64,000 bases of DNA from positions 12,583,001 through 12,647,000 of the forward strand of contig NC_079875.1 of the NCBI RefSeq assembly GCF_029227915.1, given 5' to 3'. Below, in pieces: positions 58,063-64,000 of this stretch. How positions within the stretch are numbered: the first letter of the stretch is position 1; each line of letters opens with the position of its first letter. A model generated the notes under the pieces. It did no database searches and was not told the origin of the DNA. It saw only the letters and a program-made list of their open reading frames with translations. This stretch comes from Hydractinia symbiolongicarpus (taxonomy: Eukaryota; Cnidaria; Hydrozoa; Anthoathecata; Hydractiniidae). The position numbers and the translations under genes are program-made.

Positions 58063-59514
58063 TTATCGTTTAGAATAAAAATAGAATTGATATTTTAGGC
58101 GGTAGTCTATTTTAGCCGCAGTCGTGCTTTCTCAGCTTTCGTTACTTCAATGGAAGTTTTAAATGTACTTCAAGCGCCCATTCGCGACAACCTCTATGGA
58201 CAAGATTGAAGCTTAGTCAAACTATTAAGGCAATGGTTTTAATGGTTATGTTGGTCATCACTGTAAAAATTAATTACGAGAAGCCAATAATCCGCAAATA
58301 ATAACGCAGCTTTAGTCACACAAAAGAAACATCAGAAGCAGTTGGCAAAATCACATTTCTTCAGTAAACACAATCATCCACGAAGATTAATAATGTATAA
58401 TTATCACGTTTATCCACGTGAATTAATGCTGTGAAATGTAGCTTTGTTGAACCGGCAAATTATATTCAGTGAAACGTAAATTAGTACTACTTTTGGGGTA
58501 TAAAATCTGAAAAAGTGTCAAAGCATTATCAACAAATAAAGTTTTGGTTTGGTGATAGATAGTTTGCCAAAGAATGTTTCGTGGAATTTTCTGACTTACC
58601 TGGTCTGTTGTTCATATTTTCTACCTACAGGAATGAGTGCGCATGCATATTGTTCTCAACGCGAAATCAAAACATTACCTTGAACGGAAAATAATCCGTG
58701 AGCCTTGCTCTTAAAAAAACTGTTTCCGTATAAAATTTAAAATTTTCGAAAAAATGTTTATTAGATCGAAAAGTCCTTGCAGACTCATAGATTTCAAATT
58801 TCCTATATACGATTCTGAAATTAAAATTTGTAGTGGATTCAAGTTGCACTAACAATGGGACCAGATTTCGCAACACCAAAAGCAATTGATGTCACTTTCA
58901 TGACGTTACATTTGACACATCAGGAGGACGTACGTGATATTTAATTCACAAGTTCGTTTTTATTTTTAATTATCTTTCGTCATTGTTCATTATAATTCTT
59001 AAGGATAGACGTCAATAAAAGGATTAATATGTTTGACAAATAGTAATATTCGATGTAATTTATGACTTAGTGTAAATAAAATAAGCGAATAATAATATTT
59101 TTGTTTCAAAGTACTTTTAAAGCATAAACTAATAAAGTTAACCCCCTTACCCATCCTGCTAACGTATGTTAGGTACTAAATTATAGAAATAATAACTATA
59201 GAAAAAAAATTTGAAAAAATATTTGCAAGATTCCAATAGAACTCTACTTTCTGTCCGTTTTTCAGAATCCCTACTACGAGACTAAAAATACTCAACTATG
59301 TTTTTAAATACCGTAGCGAACGCCCTGTAAATAATAAATGCTGATTAGCTTACTTAGCAAAACTGTGGCAAAACAAGTTTTGATATAGTGACGTCGTCAT
59401 CATTCTTTGTTGTTTACATACATAAGTTTGTTTACATTAAAAAACGATATATATGTCAGCAAACGATATCGTAAACAAAAGTAATTTTTTAATATCAAAG
59501 AACGAAGAGTGAAC

Positions 59515-62500
59515 ATGGTGGGTGCGAAAGTGTTAGTATTGCTTGTGGTGTGTTTCGCTGTTGTGGAAATTGAAGGGTTTAGAAGACGCCAGTGCAGAAA
59601 TGATTGCAAATCTGTGAGATGCGCTCAGCCTAAAAATTGCAAAGGTTTGTAAAAGAGTTGTTTAACATTCTCATCTTCATTTCTCAAATTTGCAGCCCTC
59701 AAAGTTTTAGTTTCTTAAAGAAAATAAATACTTCTAAAAGCGTGAAAGTATTTTGCGTGATTAGTTTGACTTTTTTGTGAATTTTTTAAAATTCTGAAAT
59801 TTCAGGCTCAATTATTAAAGATCGTTGCGGGTGCTGCAAGTACTGTGCAAAAGTTGAAGGCGAGCGATGTAATCCATTTACCGCCAGGTGTGACAAAGGT
59901 TTACAATGTCGAAGTCGAGTCTGTAGTAAGTTTTGTTGTCGTTGCTTCTTTTCTTGGTTGTTTTTTTTTTGATACAGTTGACGTTATTTATTTATTCGGT
60001 GTCGTTGTTGTTGTTGCTGTTCTTGGACCATTTTAATTACAAATACCCAAACACAAGAGGCAATTAAGAAAGTCTTTTTAACCCTAATAACACCGGGTTT
60101 CTTGATTTAGTGTAGCACCAAGGGAAGGGGGAGTGGATTAAGTGGCATACTTACAGAATATCAGAATACAAAGAAAATACAAATAAGGTCATTGGGTTCA
60201 GAAATGACGTTACATATGCCTAAAAAAAGGCATTTTCCAATCATTTAGTACATTAGAATTTCCGAAACATTGATTGGTAGATTTATTAGATATAAAAAAA
60301 TTGATTTCATATTTAAAAAAAAATAAAGTTTTGATGACGTCATTGGGATATTTAAAAACTGATAACCGTGCATTCTTTATCGTTAACCGTGGTCTTGAAA
60401 CATTTTATAGGAAAACCGTGTCCTCGCAAAAGATGCAAGCCGTGTCAGAATGGCTACCTGCGAGATAAGACTGGATGTCGCACATGTAAATGTAGACCCA
60501 ACAGTAAGTGTAACATTTCGTTCTTATTAAAAACGAAAATACTTTCTGTCTTGTTTCTTGTTGTCGAAATTTCGAAAAGATTTGAAAAAGAACTGTCAAT
60601 CACGTGGAAAACACTATTTAGACAGTAGGCTACGAAATCTCTGTTTTAAAGCGTGAGCGTGGTAAAAAACGTTTAGAATTAAACTACCTTTATTTGTACA
60701 AAATTCGGTTTAAGAAACAATCGATAGAATGGACCATGCAAGGTGCAAACAAAATATATTATCGTTTAAGATTTTAGATCTAACAAAATAAAATTAAGAA
60801 GACTGAAATGTATATGTCCTACCAAGGAGGTAACCTCCTTACCTCTTTAAACTTCCTTGGTTCTACATAGCTAAAACAGTGTCGTTAACTGCTTACTTAG
60901 ACGATCTCCAAAATTTATCCCGCTTTTAGCCATGTTTATGGCCGTGGTCGCAGAAGGTTGTAAAAAATTGATGTCATTTTGTTTTTGTTTTTGACAGCAT
61001 GTGTTGCTGTTAAATGTCCACCATGTATCCATGGTTACCTTAAAGACAAGAATGGTTGTAAAACATGCAAATGTCGACCAAAAGGTAAGGACATGTGAAT
61101 AGTACCTTCAGAACACATTTTTTTTTCAAATTTCCTGCAAAGCTAAAGTGGAACTGTTCAGCATTTTTTGGGGGGGAGAGGGCAAAGATTTTTTCTGCAG
61201 TATCCAAAAAATTTCTGCAAACACTTATTTCTCTTAAAATGGATCATATAAACGGATTTTTTCTTAGTGACCAGGATTCAATGAGCAAACGAAAAACCGA
61301 ACTTTCAATTATATTCTCTCATGTAGCTAAGAATTTTAAACGTAAAAAAGTAGAATTCGTGCAAATGTTTCATGTATGTATACCATTTTAAAGTTCTGAA
61401 CTACAAGGGTTAGTTTTATAAAAATGGAGCTCAACACTCCTTTACCACTTCCTGGTATACGTGGCAGTCACTGGGTTTATTAGATATAATAGCTTTGACT
61501 AGAAAAAATCTGATGCAAAAACTATTTGCAAATATATGCTTTAAAAACATTAACGTCTTCATTACAATAAAACTTAAAGCAACCTCCAACCATCTCTGTT
61601 TAGTTTGTCCATTAAAAGGTTGTATAAGACGTTGTTCAAATGGCTATCTTACAGATCGAAATGGATGCAATACGTGCATTTGTAAAGGAAATGGTAGGGA
61701 GTATGTTTTTATTCACAATAATACTTAGTAGTCATACCCACCCCTATGTATCAATCACCTGCGAGTACCTTTATTTTTCCATCTTCATAACCCTGCTTCG
61801 CATCGGGCATGAATGACACTGTCGGGTATACGAAAACGTTTTGTTTTCTGGCGTCCTGATTAATATGCTTTATCATTTTATTATTAGAATGTCCTCAAGT
61901 ATTGTGTAGACGACATTGCAAATATGGATTTGCTGAAAATGCTCAAGGCTGCCAGACCTGCACTTGCTTACCAAGAGGTATATAAATTGTGCTGATCTCT
62001 AACTGTTATTACATCGAGGAATCAGCATATTTATGATTCGTAGCACAGACTAAGAGAATGTCTATATTTGTATTTTAGTATGTCCTCGAATACAGTGCAA
62101 GCCATGCCGTTATGGTTACATGAAAGATAGTAAAGGTTGCCAAACTTGTCAATGTAGACCACGAGGTAAAATTCTTTAATACTTTCATCAAATCATGTAT
62201 TTTCTCATGAATCAAAATTACTTAACAAAGACTAGTAGTAATAATTCTGAACATGATATCTATAACAATTTAATGTGCTTTTATATAAAGAAAATATATG
62301 GAATGCTTGTAAATCGCTATCTGACTTTAGTTTGTCCTTTGAGACGTTGTTTGCGACCTTGTCCAAATGGTTATGTAACAGATCGGAATGGCTGCAATAC
62401 GTGCATTTGCAAACGAAATGGTAGGCAGTATGCTTTTAACCACAATTTTTTCTTGTTACATTGCAAGTAATATTTATCCTTGTCCCTTTGTATCAAGGAC

Positions 62501-64000
62501 CTGTAATTAACTCTATTTTGCAATCTTTAAGAATAGCTAAGTAAACACAATTTTTTTTGTTTTCTGGCGTCCTGATAAAAATGCAATTTCATTTTATTAT
62601 TAGAATGTCCTCAAGTATTGTGTAAACGACATTGCAGATATGGATTTGCTAAAAATGCTCAAGGTTGCCAGACGTGCACTTGCTTACCAAGAGGTATATA
62701 AATTGCATTGATCTCTAAGTGTTATTAAATCGAGGGATCGGTATATTTATGATTCATAGCACAGACTAAGTGAATGTCCATACATGTATTTTAGTATGTC
62801 CTCGAATACAATGAAAACCATGTCGTTATGGTTACATGAAAAGTTTTGATGGCTGAGAAACTTTTATCAGTATTAGTATTGTAGTTAGAATATGTGACCA
62901 GAAACTGGTCACAAGCAGTCAATGCGTAAACGGAGGCAGTTATGTAACTCAAGAAATCACAATAGTAACTTAAGCCAGTGGGAAATATTTGAGTTCGATA
63001 CCTCGTTAAAAAACAAAAAACTTAAAACTTAAAATCAATTTTGAATGCAAAGCTCGCTTAAACGGATATGTATGATGGAAAGATGCTTGTGAAACATGTT
63101 AATGCACAAAAGAACTAACTTTTATTCTGCTCCGGTAAAATGAAAAAAGTTAACCACCTATTATAGTCTTATATAGAAATCTCGTTTCTCAGTTTTTTCA
63201 AAACATCTTCAGTTGTTTAAATGTTTCTAAGTATTGTATAAACGAAATTGCAGCTATGGATCTTTAAAAATATGCAGTGTAATGTTGTCAAAAGGTGTAC
63301 AAACTACGTTGTGCTTTGATATGCGAAATAAATTGTTTAGTAGTTCTTTTCATCAAGATCTTTTTTAAAGACCTCAAGAAACGCCTACATCTTTTTTTAG
63401 CATGTCCTTTGCTCAAGTGCAAACCATGTCGTTATGGTTACATGAAAGATAGTAATGGTTGCCAAACTTGTCAATGTAGACCACGAGGAGGTAAATTTCT
63501 TTAATATTTTTATCTAGTTGATGTAATTTCTCATGAATTAATATTATCCAACGAAGGCTAATTTTAATAATTCTGAACATGATATCCATAACAATTTAAT
63601 CTGTTTTTATATAAAGAAAATATATAGCATGCTCGTATCTGACTTTAGTTTGTCCTTTGAGACGTTGTTTGCGACCTTGTCCAAATGGCTATCTGACAGA
63701 TCGAAATGGATGCAATACGTGCATTTGTAAAAGGAAAGGTAGGGTATCCATTTAAAACCCAACCACTAGGCAATTTCATTAGTACTACTATTGTTTTTAA
63801 AATATCCTATTGCAAATTAGTCAATAAAAAGATAAGTGCTGACAGGTGTGCGTCTGCATGCCTTTTAGCATGTCCTTTACTCAAGTGCAAACCTTGTCTT
63901 CTTGGCTACATGAACGATAGAAATGGCTGTCAAACTTGTCAATGTAGACTACGACGTAAGTTAATTGGAAAATCTTTTTTTATTATCGGAGACTCTTATA
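59515..64000 (+). CDS. Secreted IGFBP-N / antistasin-repeat protein, 3' end outside window
   Basis: Twelve exons are supported: 59515-59644, 59806-59925, 60411-60503, 60998-61084, 61604-61693, 61888-61977, 62079-62165, 62331-62420, 62604-62693, 63401-63490, 63649-63738 and 63869-63955. They code 381 complete residues and the frame continues past the window. Exon 1 gives a signal peptide (MVGAKVLVLLVVCFAVVEI). Exons 1-2 form an IGFBP N-terminal-like domain with CGCCKYCAKVEGERC and CDKGLQCRSRVC. Each later exon encodes one antistasin-type repeat of six cysteines, for example CPRKRCKPCQNGY plus GCRTCKC. All repeat exons are 87-93 nt and flanked by phase-1 introns, so they can be added or lost without frame change. 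Antistasins (known) are secreted serine-protease inhibitors; CRIM1-like proteins also join IGFBP-N with antistasin repeats. Protease inhibition here is inference, since the reactive-site residue varies between repeats. Confidence 0.85.
62795..62870 (+). pseudogene. Decayed type-C antistasin exon
   Basis: The acceptor TTTTAG is intact and the sequence matches exon 62079-62165, but the second cysteine codon is TGA (62812-62814), the fourth cysteine is also TGA, the next Cys is Phe and the donor is gone. Including it would truncate the protein, so it is presumably skipped. Confidence 0.8.
63042..63112 (+). pseudogene. Probable decayed type-A antistasin exon
   Basis: The reading NGYV-stop-WKDACETC-stop-C aligns with NGYVTDRNGCNTCIC of the exon at 62331. 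Two in-frame stops are present. It sits where a type-A exon is expected in the third block. Confidence 0.55.
63220..63300 (+). pseudogene. Decayed type-B antistasin exon
   Basis: TCTAAGTATTGTATAAACGA and AATTGCAGCTATGGAT match the exon at 62604 (TCAAGTATTGTGTAAACGAC, ATTGCAGATATGGAT) but with stops, frame shifts and no AG acceptor. It is placed as expected for type B of the third block. Confidence 0.7.

Larger units (their letters stand above)
55772..59514. other. Intergenic region with duplication and SINEs
   Basis: No gene recognised. It contains a perfect 105-bp tandem duplication (55814-56023), a (TTA)n run (57576-57605) and two tRNA-derived SINE heads (57655-57848 minus, 57945-58062 plus). 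Confidence 0.55.
61604..63955 (+). repeat. Three-exon (A-B-C) block tandemly duplicated
   Basis: Exon types A (NGYxTDRNGCNTCIC), B (PQVLCxRHC, AQGCQTCTCLPR) and C (CKPCRYGYMKDSxGCQTCQC) follow in the order A-B-C four times: 61604/61888/62079, 62331/62604/62795 relic, 63042 relic/63220 relic/63401, and 63649/missing/63869. Intron sequence is duplicated too: TTTTCTGGCGTCCTGAT occurs at about 61846 and 62560, and AATAATTCTGAACATGATAT at about 62240 and 63567. Confidence 0.85.

Overview
This is a eukaryotic, AT-rich, intron-containing nuclear window, most likely from a cnidarian and perhaps a hydrozoan. That placement is inference. It rests on an animal gene set (Orthopedia homeobox, SIRT6, LSM6, TBCA, WDR77, ECI1, antistasin-type repeats), small GT-AG introns, a compact layout and abundant short non-autonomous mobile elements. 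Nothing prokaryotic or viral was recognised.

Layout, left to right. A WDR77/MEP50-like WD40 gene (+, 1666-2616) is followed by a 7-exon short-chain dehydrogenase close to 15-hydroxyprostaglandin dehydrogenase (+, 3829-6723). After a repeat-bearing gap comes the 3-exon Orthopedia (otp) homeobox gene (+, 11058-15461). After another gap there are two small housekeeping genes on the minus strand, tubulin cofactor A (23081-20927) and LSM6 (28603-24006), both reassembled from four exons. A 1.26-kb Harbinger-like element lies in the second LSM6 intron. From about 29.5 to 36.4 kb a large single-pass membrane protein on the plus strand has the organisation of the ER-phagy receptor CCPG1: cytosolic SDIxxL motifs, LC3-binding-like motifs, one membrane helix, then a long lumenal coiled coil. 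Next are an unrecognised acidic protein (-, 40174-38903), an intronless class-A-like GPCR without DRY (-, 44573-43629), mitochondrial enoyl-CoA delta isomerase 1 (+, 48889-49725) and a 7-exon SIRT6 (+, 51542-55771). The right edge (59515 to the end) holds a secreted IGFBP-N/antistasin-repeat gene that runs out of the window. Each repeat is a separate symmetric phase-1 exon, and the array has grown by duplication of a three-exon block and is partly decaying.

The genes are functionally unrelated neighbours and no operon-like pathway is evident. Several start codons sit 9-50 nt after a splice-acceptor-like AG, which suggests 5' UTR introns or spliced-leader trans-splicing. Gaps hold tRNA-derived SINEs, fossil LINE ends, short palindromic elements, minisatellites and local duplications.

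The strongest candidates for a new biological story are the CCPG1-like receptor with novel lumenal cysteine modules, and the actively duplicating and decaying antistasin exon array.
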